The notes beneath the pieces were generated by a model. That model made no database searches, was not told where the DNA came from, and saw nothing but the letters and a program-made list of their open reading frames with translations. Shown one piece after another: positions 17,675-27,074 of a stretch of 64,000 nucleotides of DNA; within the stretch, counting starts at the first letter, position 1, and every line of letters begins with the position of its first letter. The translations under genes were made by a program, and so were the position numbers. Source of the stretch: Stutzerimonas stutzeri. Lineage in GTDB: Bacteria > Pseudomonadota > Gammaproteobacteria > Pseudomonadales > Pseudomonadaceae. The DNA is taken from contig DDVX01000006.1 of the NCBI GenBank assembly GCA_002345575.1, positions 1-64,000 on the forward strand, read 5' to 3'.

Positions 17675-18313
17675 ATGATCACGCTCTATGACTACGAACT
17701 GTCGGGCAATTGCTACAAGCTGCGCCTTTTCATGAACATACTCGGCGTTGAATACGAGAAGGTTGGAATAGAATTCTTTCCGGGCAAGGAGCACAAGAGC
17801 GATGCATTCCTGGCCATCAACCCACTGGGCCAACTACCGGTCCTCGATGACGACGGCTTCGTGCTGCGCGACGCCCAGGCGGTGCTGACCTACCTGGCAG
17901 CGCGCTATGACACCAGCGGTCGCTGGTACCCAACCGCTGATGCTCGTGACTTGGCCGAGGTCAACATGTGGCTAGCCTTCGCCAACGAGATTACCGGCAC
18001 GGCATCGGCAGCGCGTCTACATGACTTGTTGAGCTATGACCTTGATGCGGAAAAGGCGCGGGCTGGCGCCCATGCGCTGTTCCGTGTGCTCGACGAGCGA
18101 CTGTGGTTTTCCGAGCGTGAGGACGGCGGCTGGATTTGCCAGGGCGACCACCCGACCGTTGCCGACATTGCCTGCTTTCCCTACATCATGCTCTCCGACC
18201 AGGGCAGTATTTCACTGATGGATTATCCCGCGCTGAGACGGTGGACCGATCTGGTCAAGCGCCTGCCTCGCTTCATCCCCATGTCCGGAGTCTTTGATAC
18301 AGCCTTGCAATAA
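17675..18313 (+). CDS. ndmE: Glutathione S-transferase-like protein (NdmE-like)
   Basis: A 212-residue protein with an N-terminal thioredoxin-like GST domain (about 1-80, with the cis-Pro region GQLPVL and the ED/RDAQA segment) and a helical C-terminal domain. In caffeine-degrading Pseudomonas, NdmE is a GST homologue needed to hold NdmC and NdmD together rather than an enzyme. The same role is inferred here from the gene order. AGGAGA lies upstream. An ordinary GST activity cannot be ruled out. Confidence 0.75.
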   Translation: MITLYDYELSGNCYKLRLFMNILGVEYEKVGIEFFPGKEHKSDAFLAINPLGQLPVLDDDGFVLRDAQAVLTYLAARYDTSGRWYPTADARDLAEVNMWLAFANEITGTASAARLHDLLSYDLDAEKARAGAHALFRVLDERLWFSEREDGGWICQGDHPTVADIACFPYIMLSDQGSISLMDYPALRRWTDLVKRLPRFIPMSGVFDTALQ

Positions 18314-18351
18314 AACAATAAAAACAATAGTTACCTGAGAGGAAAACAATA

Positions 18352-19725
18352 ATGAGCGTAAAACGCTATATTCCCTCCGACTCGCGTGCACCCGTTGATG
18401 AAGTCCTTCCTATCGGCCGCCTGACGGCGCTCGGCATGCAGCACGTCATGGTGATGTATGCCGGGGCGGTGGCCGTGCCACTGATCATCAGCATGGCCTT
18501 GAACCTGCCTAGGGAGCAGACTGCTTTTCTGATCAGCCTTGGCCTGTTCGTTTCGGGGCTGATCACCCTCGTTCAAGCGGTCGGTATTCGCTGGTTTGGC
18601 ATCAAGATGCCCATCATGATGGGCATCTCCTTCACCGGCGTGGGGCCGATGGTTGCTATCGGAACCAACCCGGACCTGGGACTGGCGGGCATCTATGGTT
18701 CGATGATCGTGGCCGGTATCCTGGGCATCCTATTGGCACCGCTGATGGCCCGCCTGCTGCGCTTCTTCCCACCCGTGGTGATAGGGACCGAAATCCTGGT
18801 GGTGGGACTAGCACTGATGGGCGTCAGTGCCAACTGGGCCTCGGGCGGCTTGGGCAACCCTGATTTCGGTAATCCGCAGTTCATCGGCATGTCGTTCCTG
18901 GTGCTGACGTTCATCCTGCTTATCACCAAGTTCACACGCGGTTTCGTGCGCAACACGGCGGTATTGCTGGGCATCATGTTCGGCATGCTGCTCTCGCTCT
19001 CGGCTGGCATGGTGGACTTCTCTGCAGTCGACGAGGCGGCCTGGTTCGGCATGGTATTGCCGATGCAGATAGCGCTCCCCACGTTCGACTTCTGGGCGAT
19101 CGTCGCGATGACCATCGTCATGCTGGTGACCTTCATCGAAGCCACCGGAATGTTTGTTGCCGTGGGCGAAATGGTTGGCAAACCGGTGGATCGAGAAGCG
19201 ATGGTCAACGGTTTTCGAGCTGACGGTCTGGGCACGCTGGTAGGCGCGATCTTCAATATTTTCCCTTATACCTCGTATGCCGAGAACGTGGGGCTGGTCA
19301 GCATTACCGGGGTGCGCAGTCGCTGGGTCTGCGCGATGGGTGGCCTGATCCTCATGGTGCTGGGGCTGTTTCCCAAGATGTCTGCACTGATCGCTTCGAT
19401 TCCACCACCTGTCCTGGGCGGCGCGGGGTTGATCATGTTCGGCATGATCACCGCGTGCGGCGTGCGCATGCTGGCCCAGGTCGATTACGTCAAGAACCCA
19501 TTCAACGCTTACATCATCGCCATCAGCGTCAGCGTTGCGATGCTGCCGATCATTAATCCCCAGTTTTTCGAGCGGTTCCCTTCGCAACTGGCCCCGCTGC
19601 TGCAGAGCAGCATCTTGCTGGCCGCCATCACCGCCGTGATACTCAACATCTACTTCAACATTCTCGGCGGAGCGGTCACAGAGAAAGAAAAGGCGACGGT
19701 CCCAGGGCTTGGAACGACGCCGTAA
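18352..19725 (+). CDS. NCS2 purine/xanthine permease (first of three)
   Basis: A 457-residue inner-membrane symporter of the nucleobase:cation symporter-2 family. The TM1 motif MQHVMVMYAG is near residue 30 and the family signature is ENVGLVSITG starting at E311; the Q-to-E change at its first position is tolerated in the family. About 12-14 membrane segments are evident. GAGAGGAAA precedes the ATG. It follows the GST-like gene by 38 bases, so it likely imports the substrate of the NdmCDE-like enzyme, or a related purine. Confidence 0.88.
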   Translation: MSVKRYIPSDSRAPVDEVLPIGRLTALGMQHVMVMYAGAVAVPLIISMALNLPREQTAFLISLGLFVSGLITLVQAVGIRWFGIKMPIMMGISFTGVGPMVAIGTNPDLGLAGIYGSMIVAGILGILLAPLMARLLRFFPPVVIGTEILVVGLALMGVSANWASGGLGNPDFGNPQFIGMSFLVLTFILLITKFTRGFVRNTAVLLGIMFGMLLSLSAGMVDFSAVDEAAWFGMVLPMQIALPTFDFWAIVAMTIVMLVTFIEATGMFVAVGEMVGKPVDREAMVNGFRADGLGTLVGAIFNIFPYTSYAENVGLVSITGVRSRWVCAMGGLILMVLGLFPKMSALIASIPPPVLGGAGLIMFGMITACGVRMLAQVDYVKNPFNAYIIAISVSVAMLPIINPQFFERFPSQLAPLLQSSILLAAITAVILNIYFNILGGAVTEKEKATVPGLGTTP

Positions 19726-19758
19726 CCGATTCAGTCATCTGCGGAACATTTCCAACTG

Positions 19759-19796
19759 GCGGGCGATGGTCTTCATGACGTCGCCCGCGTTCTTCT
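19759..19796 (+). terminator. Probable terminator after the ndm-like group
   Basis: Arms GCGGGCGA (19759-19766) and TCGCCCGC (19781-19788) form a perfect 8-bp stem, with a nested GTC/GAC pair in the loop, followed by GTTCTTCT. It lies 34 bases after the permease stop and before the LysR gene. Confidence 0.5.
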
Positions 19797-19864
19797 GGAG
19801 GAACCATGGAAAACCCTGACGCCGTGCCCCTACGCCGGTTGCGCGCCGCGAGAGGACAAGCTTA

Positions 19865-20824
19865 GTGCACAACGTCGACCTGAAGTCGCTACAGGTGTTC
19901 GCGGCCCTGCTCAAAGAGAGCAATGTCACGCGCGCCTCGCAGTCAGTCAACATGACCCAGTCCGCCGTCAGCCACACGCTCAATCGGTTGCGTGAGCTTT
20001 TTCACGATCCGCTGTTCGTGTCGATGGGCCGGGGCATGGTGCCTACGCAGCGAGCGCTTGAATTGGCGTTGCCGCTGGAGAAATCTCTTGAGTCATTGGA
20101 ACTTCTGATTCGGCCAGCTGCCACGTTCGATCCTGCAAGCTTCGATGGGGTATTCCGAATCGCAACCACTGACTACATCAGCTTCATCCTGCTGCCGCTG
20201 CTGGTTCAACGTCTGATCGACATTGCCCCCAGGGTAAAGTTGGATATCCGCCCGCTGAAACCACAAGACGACCTTATGGCCCTGAGAAACGGGGAAATCG
20301 ATCTAGTGTTGTGGAACGAGGAATCCGCACCGCCGAACTTCTATGCCAGAAAGCTGTTTGCCGACCGGCTGAAATCCATCGTGCGTGTCGGTCATCCCGA
20401 TATTGAAGGCGAACTCTCGCTGGAGCAGTTTTCCGCTGGCATGCACCTGCTGGTCAGTAGCAATTACGGAGCGATCATGGAGGCGGTCGAAGGGCTCTAT
20501 CAGAAGCTCGGCATCCGGGCACACACCTCCGTGACCGTACCCCATTTCCTGATGGCGCCGTTCCTGATCGCTCAGTCGGATCTGATCGGCATGATTGCCG
20601 AGCTGACCGCCCGCCGCCTCGCCGACGTAGTGCCGCTGCAGGTCCTGGAGCCGCCGGTCGAAGTGGCAGGCTTTACCGTTTCTCAGGTGTGGCATGAGCG
20701 TCGCCACACGAACCCCGCTCACCGCTGGCTGCGCGACGAGCTTGCTAAGGTCGCCGAAAAAATCCGTGGAGACCAGGCTTTATGGGCCGCACCGCTGAAT
20801 TGGCCTCCCCTGCATGAGCGATGA
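19865..20824 (+). CDS. LysR-family transcriptional regulator
   Basis: A 319-residue regulator with an N-terminal winged helix-turn-helix (about 5-65, SNVTRASQSVNMTQSAVSHT) and a C-terminal LysR substrate-binding domain. It starts at GTG with GAGAGG upstream. It lies on the same strand after the ndm-like genes and the permease, and probably controls them; LysR proteins usually sense a pathway compound. Divergent arrangement, the common one, is not seen here. The ligand is unknown. Confidence 0.88.
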   Translation: MHNVDLKSLQVFAALLKESNVTRASQSVNMTQSAVSHTLNRLRELFHDPLFVSMGRGMVPTQRALELALPLEKSLESLELLIRPAATFDPASFDGVFRIATTDYISFILLPLLVQRLIDIAPRVKLDIRPLKPQDDLMALRNGEIDLVLWNEESAPPNFYARKLFADRLKSIVRVGHPDIEGELSLEQFSAGMHLLVSSNYGAIMEAVEGLYQKLGIRAHTSVTVPHFLMAPFLIAQSDLIGMIAELTARRLADVVPLQVLEPPVEVAGFTVSQVWHERRHTNPAHRWLRDELAKVAEKIRGDQALWAAPLNWPPLHER

Positions 20825-21168
20825 ATCGCCTGTCATGCACCGTATCCAAGCCCGTCGCGGCAAAAAAACAACTCATCGCTGTCGCCCGCTTGCTGCATGA
20901 CCAAGCAACTCCCTGCGGCACTTCGCCCGGACCTGTCCACGGTCGCGCGCCGGCTTCCGGGCCGCCAGCCTTCCCCACCCCAGCCAGGCCGCGTAGAATC
21001 GAGCCATCCCTCGCCAACATCCCCGGCGGGCCCATGAGCCGGGCCGCACGAGCATATCCGCCTCGTACCAGCCCCTGCGCCTGCATAGCCACATCCCGTT
21101 GCACGCGGCACAGATGACGCTCACCATGAAGCACCATTCGATTAGCCGCTCAGTCGTAGGATTCCGTC
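20825..21168. other. Intergenic region before ilvD
   Basis: These 344 bases contain only short overlapping ORFs without gene-like features. TAGAAT (20994-20999) could be a -10 box for ilvD, but no good -35 lies at the right distance. No leader peptide rich in Ile, Val or Leu codons was found. Confidence 0.4.
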
Positions 21169-23007
21169 ATGCCTGATTACCGCTCGAAAACCTCCACCCA
21201 CGGCCGCAACATGGCCGGGGCCCGCGCCCTTTGGCGCGCCACTGGGATGAAGGACGAGGACTTCAAGAAGCCGATCATCGCCATCGCCAACTCCTTCACC
21301 CAGTTCGTGCCCGGCCACGTACACCTGAAGGATATGGGCCAGCTGGTCGCCCGCGAGATTGAACGGGCCGGCGGCGTTGCCAAGGAATTCAACACCATCG
21401 CAGTCGATGACGGCATCGCCATGGGCCACGACGGCATGCTCTATTCGCTGCCATCGCGCGAAATCATTGCCGACTCCGTGGAGTACATGGTTAACGCCCA
21501 CTGCGCCGATGCCATCGTGTGCATCTCCAACTGCGACAAAATCACCCCCGGCATGCTGATGGCCGCCCTGCGCCTGAACGTCCCGGTGGTGTTCGTTTCC
21601 GGCGGCCCGATGGAAGCCGGCAAGACCAAGCTGGCCAGCCATGGTCTGGACCTGGTTGACGCCATGGTGATCGCAGCCGACGAGTCGGCCAGTGATGAAA
21701 AAGTTGCCGAATACGAACGCAGCGCCTGCCCGACCTGCGGCAGCTGCTCCGGCATGTTCACCGCCAACTCAATGAACTGCCTGATGGAAGCCCTGGGCCT
21801 GGCCCTGCCGGGCAACGGTTCGACCCTGGCCACCCACAGCGATCGCGAGCAGCTGTTCCTGCAGGCCGGCCGCACTGTGGTGGAACTGTGCAAGCGCTAC
21901 TACGGCGAGAACGATGAATCGGTATTGCCGCGCAATATCGCCAACTTCAAGGCGTTCGAGAACGCCATGAGCCTGGACATCGCCATGGGCGGCTCCACCA
22001 ACACCATCCTGCACCTGCTGGCCGCGGCCCAGGAAGGCGAGATCGATTTCGATCTGCGCGATATCGACCGTCTTTCACGCCGGGTGCCGCAACTGTGCAA
22101 GGTCGCCCCGAATATCCAGAAGTACCACATGGAAGACGTGCACCGCGCCGGCGGCATCTTCTCCATCCTTGGCTCGCTGGCCCGTGGCGGTCTGCTGCAC
22201 ACCGACCTGCCGACCGTGCACAGCAAGACCATGGCCGAAGCCATCGCCAAATGGGACATCACCCAGAACGCCGATGAAGCCGTGCACACCTTCTTCAAGG
22301 CAGGCCCGGCCGGCATCCCGACCCAGACCGCATTCAGCCAGTCGACCCGCTGGGAGACCCTCGACGACGACCGTGAGAACGGCTGCATCCGCTCGGTTGA
22401 ACACGCCTACTCGCAGGAAGGCGGCCTGGCCGTGCTTTACGGCAACATCGCTGTGGATGGCTGCGTGGTGAAAACCGCCGGTGTGGATGAGTCGATCCAC
22501 ATCTTCGAAGGCAGCGCGAAAATCTATGAAAGCCAGGACAGCGCGGTGCGCGGCATCCTCGCCGACGAAGTGAAGCCCGGCGATATCGTCATCATCCGTT
22601 ACGAAGGCCCGAAAGGCGGCCCGGGCATGCAGGAAATGCTCTATCCGACCAGCTACCTGAAGTCCAAGGGCCTCGGGGCTGAGTGCGCACTGCTGACCGA
22701 CGGACGTTTCTCCGGCGGCACCTCGGGTCTGTCCATCGGTCACGCTTCTCCGGAAGCGGCTGCCGGCGGCGCCATCGGCCTGGTACGCGAGGGCGACAAG
22801 ATCCTGATTAACATTCACGAGCGCACCATCAACCTGCTGGTCAGCGATGAGGAAATCGCTCATCGCCGCCACGAGCAGGACAAGAAGGGCTGGAAACCGG
22901 CGGAACATCGTCCGCGCAAAGTCACCACCGCGCTCAAGGCCTACGCTCTGCTCGCCACCAGCGCCGACAAGGGCGCGGTGCGCAACAAGGCGATGCTGGA
23001 CGGCTAA
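21169..23007 (+). CDS. ilvD: Dihydroxy-acid dehydratase
   Basis: A 612-residue IlvD, the Fe-S enzyme that dehydrates 2,3-dihydroxy acids in valine, isoleucine and pantothenate synthesis. Cluster cysteines include C122 in SNCDK and those of CPTCGSCSGM near residue 190; the C-terminal SGGTSGLSIGH motif is intact. Length is typical of the E. coli-type [4Fe-4S] enzyme. It is a single gene ended by a strong terminator. Confidence 0.98.
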   Translation: MPDYRSKTSTHGRNMAGARALWRATGMKDEDFKKPIIAIANSFTQFVPGHVHLKDMGQLVAREIERAGGVAKEFNTIAVDDGIAMGHDGMLYSLPSREIIADSVEYMVNAHCADAIVCISNCDKITPGMLMAALRLNVPVVFVSGGPMEAGKTKLASHGLDLVDAMVIAADESASDEKVAEYERSACPTCGSCSGMFTANSMNCLMEALGLALPGNGSTLATHSDREQLFLQAGRTVVELCKRYYGENDESVLPRNIANFKAFENAMSLDIAMGGSTNTILHLLAAAQEGEIDFDLRDIDRLSRRVPQLCKVAPNIQKYHMEDVHRAGGIFSILGSLARGGLLHTDLPTVHSKTMAEAIAKWDITQNADEAVHTFFKAGPAGIPTQTAFSQSTRWETLDDDRENGCIRSVEHAYSQEGGLAVLYGNIAVDGCVVKTAGVDESIHIFEGSAKIYESQDSAVRGILADEVKPGDIVIIRYEGPKGGPGMQEMLYPTSYLKSKGLGAECALLTDGRFSGGTSGLSIGHASPEAAAGGAIGLVREGDKILINIHERTINLLVSDEEIAHRRHEQDKKGWKPAEHRPRKVTTALKAYALLATSADKGAVRNKAMLDG

Positions 23008-23026
23008 ATCAACTGCTTTTGTCTCC

Positions 23027-23062
23027 ACAAAGAGCCCGGCCAAGTGCCGGGCTCTTTGTTTA
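23027..23062 (+). terminator. Rho-independent terminator of ilvD
   Basis: A perfect 14-bp stem (23027-23040 with 23046-23059) has a five-base loop CAAGT and ends in a T-rich run. It starts 20 bases after the ilvD stop. Confidence 0.9.
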
Positions 23063-23262
23063 CCGACTTTAATTTGTGTCGCCTAACCCTTCTCTTGGCC
23101 TCGTTATTCCCCGCCGCAGCCATCCAGTTTCTTCATATCTAGGCACTGCCACTCGTCAGCTCGTCCAGCGCGCGCTTTTAATCGCATCAGGGAAAAGGTC
23201 AATAGCTGCCATTTTTGACGACAATGCGCGCTTATTTGTGTTGTTTTCAAAGAAAATACAAA

Positions 23263-23304
23263 TGTATACAAAAGACTGGCAATAGCGTCGACAACTTGTC
23301 TACA
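23263..23304 (+). promoter_or_regulatory. Candidate GntR-type operator pair before the second NCS2 permease
   Basis: TGTATACAA (23263-23271) and TTGTCTACA (23296-23304) are inverted copies differing at one base. Each resembles the TTGTATACAA-like sites bound by GntR/FadR-family regulators. The pair lies 38-79 bases before the permease start, where a repressor would overlap the promoter. The surrounding 23063-23341 gap is AT-richer than the genes and has no other gene. Confidence 0.4.
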
Positions 23305-23341
23305 TTAGGGGCACAAGAACAACAGCTAGAAAGGGATCACC

Positions 23342-24880
23342 ATGACAGCCTCATCCGCAAGCACGTCCCACGAGCGGCGCCCAGAGGACGAGAACCTCGG
23401 CGTCGGTGCCAACCTGGCCTACGGCCTGCAACACGTTCTGACCATGTACGGCGGCATCGTCGCAGTGCCACTGATCGTCGGGCAGGCGGCCGGACTGTCC
23501 CCCGCCGATATCGGCCTGTTGATCGCCGCCTCGCTCTTCGCAGGCGGTGCAGCGACGCTCCTGCAGACCCTTGGCCTACCGTTCTTCGGCTGCAAGCTGC
23601 CGCTGGTGCAAGGCGTCTCCTTCGCTGGTGTGGCGACGATGATCGCCATCATCGGCGATGCCGGTGCCGGCGGACTGCCAGTGGTGTTCGGCGCAGTGAT
23701 CGCCGCCTCGCTGATCGGACTGGTGATCACGCCTGTGTTCTCGCGTATCACCAAATTCTTCCCACCGCTGGTGACCGGCATCGTCATCACCACCATCGGC
23801 CTGACCCTGATGCCCGTCGCGGCACGCTGGGCCATGGGCGGCAACAGCCAGGCGCCGGACTTCGGTAGCATGGCTAATATCGGCCTGGCAGGCTTCACTT
23901 TGGCGTGCGTGCTATTGCTGAGCAAACTCGGCAGCGCCACCATTTCCCGTCTGTCGATCCTGCTGGCGATGGTAGTCGGCACCATTGCCGCGGTGTTCTT
24001 CGGCATGGCGGACTTCTCCGGCGTACTGACCGGCCCGATGGTAGCCATGCCCTCTCCGCTGCACTTCGGCACACCGGTATTCCAGGTGGCGGCTATTCTG
24101 TCGATGCTGATCGTGGTCATCGTCACGCTGGTGGAAACCAGCGCAGACATTCTCGCGGTCGGTGAGATCATCGACACCAAGGTCGATTCCAAGCGCCTCG
24201 GTGACGGCCTGCGGGCGGATATGATTTCCAGCAGCCTGGCGCCGATCTTCGGATCATTCACCCAGAGCGCCTTCGCCCAGAACGTGGGTCTGGTGGCCGT
24301 GACCGGCATCAAGAGCCGATACGTGGTGGCCTTCGCCGGCATGATTCTGGTAACGCTGGGCCTACTCCCGGTTATGGGTCGCCTGGTGGCTGCCGTGCCT
24401 ACCGCCGTACTTGGCGGCGCCGGCATCGTGCTGTTCGGCACCGTCGCCGCCGCGGGTATCCGCACCCTGGCGCAGGTCGAATACCGCAACAACATGAACC
24501 TGATCATCGTCGCCACCTCGATCGGCTTCGGCATGATCCCGATCGCCGCGCCGAGCTTCTACGATCAGTTCCCGGCCTGGTTCGAGACCATCTTCCACTC
24601 CGGCATCAGCTCGGCGGCGATCATGGCGATCTTGCTGAACCTGCTGTTCAACCACCTGACCCTCGGCAACTCGGATCAGCAGTCGGTATTCGCCGCGGCC
24701 AGCGACCGCACCCTGCGCTTCAAGGACATCGCCGCTCTGCACGATGGCGACCACTTCCGCAACGGCAAGCTGTATGACGCCGAGGGCAAAGAGGTCCCCG
24801 TCATCAGCCCCGATGAGCACGCCAGCACCTCGCAGGAGCCCCCTGCCAAGGTAGCGACGGTCATCCCGAGCAGCGGCTAA
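23342..24880 (+). CDS. NCS2 uracil/xanthine permease (second of three)
   Basis: A 512-residue nucleobase:cation symporter. The TM1 motif LQHVLTMYGG lies near residue 36 and the signature QNVGLVAVTG begins at Q313. About 12-14 membrane segments are followed by a hydrophilic C-terminal tail of about 70 residues, longer than in its two neighbours. AAGGGA precedes the ATG. It stands as a single unit between two terminators, with its own putative operator. Likely substrates are xanthine or uric acid; this is by family only. Confidence 0.88.
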   Translation: MTASSASTSHERRPEDENLGVGANLAYGLQHVLTMYGGIVAVPLIVGQAAGLSPADIGLLIAASLFAGGAATLLQTLGLPFFGCKLPLVQGVSFAGVATMIAIIGDAGAGGLPVVFGAVIAASLIGLVITPVFSRITKFFPPLVTGIVITTIGLTLMPVAARWAMGGNSQAPDFGSMANIGLAGFTLACVLLLSKLGSATISRLSILLAMVVGTIAAVFFGMADFSGVLTGPMVAMPSPLHFGTPVFQVAAILSMLIVVIVTLVETSADILAVGEIIDTKVDSKRLGDGLRADMISSSLAPIFGSFTQSAFAQNVGLVAVTGIKSRYVVAFAGMILVTLGLLPVMGRLVAAVPTAVLGGAGIVLFGTVAAAGIRTLAQVEYRNNMNLIIVATSIGFGMIPIAAPSFYDQFPAWFETIFHSGISSAAIMAILLNLLFNHLTLGNSDQQSVFAAASDRTLRFKDIAALHDGDHFRNGKLYDAEGKEVPVISPDEHASTSQEPPAKVATVIPSSG

Positions 24881-24905
24881 ACAGCCAAGCAGCAAGCCGA
24901 AGAAA

Positions 24906-24940
24906 ACAATGCCCGCCCTCAAGGCGGGCATTGTCTTTTA
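24906..24940 (+). terminator. Rho-independent terminator of the second NCS2 gene
   Basis: A perfect 12-bp stem (ACAATGCCCGCC at 24906-24917 with its complement at 24923-24934) has a five-base loop and is followed by CTTTTATCT, 25 bases after the stop. Confidence 0.9.
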
Positions 24941-25162
24941 TCTCCATAGGCTTCTCGGATCAAGCGCGCAACCCCCTGGACGCAGAGCGCCCCCCGAGAA
25001 CGGGCCATGCCCGTGGAAAAGCGCTGGCTGCAGGCTATTGTTTCGTGGGCATGGCGCACTCCTACAGAGCACCGGCACCGCAGATATCTGTCCGATGCAG
25101 TGCAGACTGTCCGTTCCATGCCCCGCCCGGTAAAATCGCGCTCTTTTTGCTGAAGGCCGGCC

Positions 25163-26545
25163 ATGAGCGCTCCCGAGAATCACACCGCCCCCGAAACGCC
25201 GAACGACCTGGTCTACGGCCTCAACGACCGCCCGCGGCCTTGGGTCGCCTTTCTCGCCGCGCTGCAACATCTGCTGGCGATCATCGTACCCATCGTTACC
25301 CCGGGCCTGCTGATCTGCCAGGCCATCGGCGTCTCGCCACGCGATACCAACATTATCGTCTCCATGTCGCTGGTAATTTCCGGCATCGCCACCTTCGTGC
25401 AGTGCAAGCGCTTCGGGCCGTTCGGCGCCGGGCTGCTGATCGTGCAGGGCACCAGCTTCAACTTTGTCGGCCCGCTGATTGCTGGCGGGGTCTTGATGGT
25501 CGGCCAGGGTACGCCGGTGGAAGGTGTGATGGCGGCGATTTTCGGTGTAGTGATCGCCGGCTCCTTTATCGAGATGGGCGTGTCACGCATCCTGCCGTTC
25601 ATCAAGCGCCTGATCACCCCGCTGGTGACCGGCATCGTGGTACTGATGATCGGCCTGACGCTGATCAAGGTCGGCCTGATCAGCATGGGCGGCGGCTACG
25701 CGGCCATGGGCAACGGCACCTTCGCCAATAGCGAGAATCTGCTGCTATCCGGTGTGGTACTAGGTGCCATCGTCGTCCTCAACCGCCTGCCAGTGGTGTG
25801 GATGCGCAGCTGCGCCATCGTCATCGCGCTGGCCATCGGCTATGCGCTGGCCGCGTACATGGGTCGTCTGGATTTCACCGGCATGCGCGAAGCCGAGCTG
25901 TTCCAGGTGCCGATGCCACTGCATTTTGGCCTGGGCTGGTCCTGGAGCCTGTTCATTCCGATGGTAGTGATCTACCTGGTGACCTCGTTGGAAGCCATCG
26001 GCGATGTCACTGCCACCAGCAAAATCTCCCGCGAGCCGGTGGAAGGACCACTCTGGATGCAGCGCATCAAGGGCGGCGTACTGGTCAACGGCGCCAACTC
26101 GCTGCTGGCCGGTTTCTTCAACACCTTCCCGAGCTCCGTGTTCGCCCAGAACAACGGCATCATCCAACTCACCGGCATCGCCAGCCGCTATATCGGCATG
26201 TGGCTGGCCGCCACGCTTGTAATTCTCGGGCTATTCCCGGCGGTGGCCGGCGTGCTGCAGGCGGTTCCCGAGCCCGTTCTGGGTGGCGCCGCGCTAGTGA
26301 TGTTCGGCGCGGTGGCGGCGGCAGGCATCAACATCCTCGCCGGCATCCAGCTGGACCGCCGCGCGCTGCTGATCATCTCGGTATCGCTGGCTCTTGGCCT
26401 GGGCTTCTCCCAGGTGCCGGAGTTCCTCGCGCACATGCCGGCCGGCCTGCGTAGCGTACTGGAGTCGGGCGTGGCCACCGGCGGTATTTGCGCGTTGGTG
26501 ATGAACTGGTTTTTGCCGGAGACGACTGGCCACTCGGAATCCTGA
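25163..26545 (+). CDS. NCS2 permease (third of three)
   Basis: A 460-residue nucleobase:cation symporter-2 protein. Its TM1 motif LQHLLAIIVP and signature QNNGIIQLTG (from Q329) differ from the two upstream relatives, so it belongs to a different branch of the family. It occupies the place of the transporter gene between ilvD and folA in P. aeruginosa, so it is likely the ancestral copy. TAAAAT at 25131-25136 could be its -10 box. The substrate is unproven. Confidence 0.87.
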   Translation: MSAPENHTAPETPNDLVYGLNDRPRPWVAFLAALQHLLAIIVPIVTPGLLICQAIGVSPRDTNIIVSMSLVISGIATFVQCKRFGPFGAGLLIVQGTSFNFVGPLIAGGVLMVGQGTPVEGVMAAIFGVVIAGSFIEMGVSRILPFIKRLITPLVTGIVVLMIGLTLIKVGLISMGGGYAAMGNGTFANSENLLLSGVVLGAIVVLNRLPVVWMRSCAIVIALAIGYALAAYMGRLDFTGMREAELFQVPMPLHFGLGWSWSLFIPMVVIYLVTSLEAIGDVTATSKISREPVEGPLWMQRIKGGVLVNGANSLLAGFFNTFPSSVFAQNNGIIQLTGIASRYIGMWLAATLVILGLFPAVAGVLQAVPEPVLGGAALVMFGAVAAAGINILAGIQLDRRALLIISVSLALGLGFSQVPEFLAHMPAGLRSVLESGVATGGICALVMNWFLPETTGHSES

Positions 26546-26611
26546 TTGACTGCTGCAAAACCCCAAGCATTGAGTGCAGTCCAAAGGCTTTCGACCTCAA
26601 GGCAGATATCC

Positions 26612-27067
26612 ATGCGCATCGGCCTGATCTCAGACACACACGGCCTGCTCCGCCCCGCGGCGCTGGCCGCCCTGCAAGGCTGCACACGCATCATCCACTC
26701 CGGTGACATCGGCAAAGTTGAAGTGCTAGATGGCCTGCGTGCGCTCGCGCCGCTGGATGTCATTCGCGGCAATATCGACACGGCGGACTGGGCGAAGGCG
26801 CTACCCGAGCAGCTGGACCTGCGAATTGGCGGCCTGCGCCTGCATGTGCTGCACGATTTCAAGGAGCTGGATGTCGATCCGGTGGCAGACGGCATCGACG
26901 TGGTGATTGCCGGCCACTCGCACCAGCCGAAGATAGAGCGGCGCAACGGCGTGCTCTATATCAACCCCGGCAGTGCCGGCCCGCGACGTTTCCGGCTGCC
27001 CATCAGCGTGGCGCTGCTGCAGCTGGAAGACGGTGAAGCCCAGGCCGAGCTGATCCGCCTCGACTGA
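26612..27067 (+). CDS. YfcE/MJ0936-type metallophosphoesterase
   Basis: A 151-residue phosphodiesterase of the calcineurin-like fold. Metal-binding motifs are in order: SDTHG near residue 7, GDIG near residue 31, GNID near residue 53, and GHSHQPK near residue 103. Start 26612 is chosen because the first strand of the fold (MRIGLISDTHG) begins there; the longer ORF start at 26546 would add 22 unrelated residues. It converges with folA, seven bases apart. Confidence 0.9.
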   Translation: MRIGLISDTHGLLRPAALAALQGCTRIIHSGDIGKVEVLDGLRALAPLDVIRGNIDTADWAKALPEQLDLRIGGLRLHVLHDFKELDVDPVADGIDVVIAGHSHQPKIERRNGVLYINPGSAGPRRFRLPISVALLQLEDGEAQAELIRLD

Positions 27068-27074
27068 CCGCCGC

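Noticed and set aside
20833..21137. Several short ORFs upstream of ilvD as a leader peptide or small gene
   Set aside because: They lack runs of branched-chain amino-acid codons and good ribosome sites, and overlap one another in several frames.
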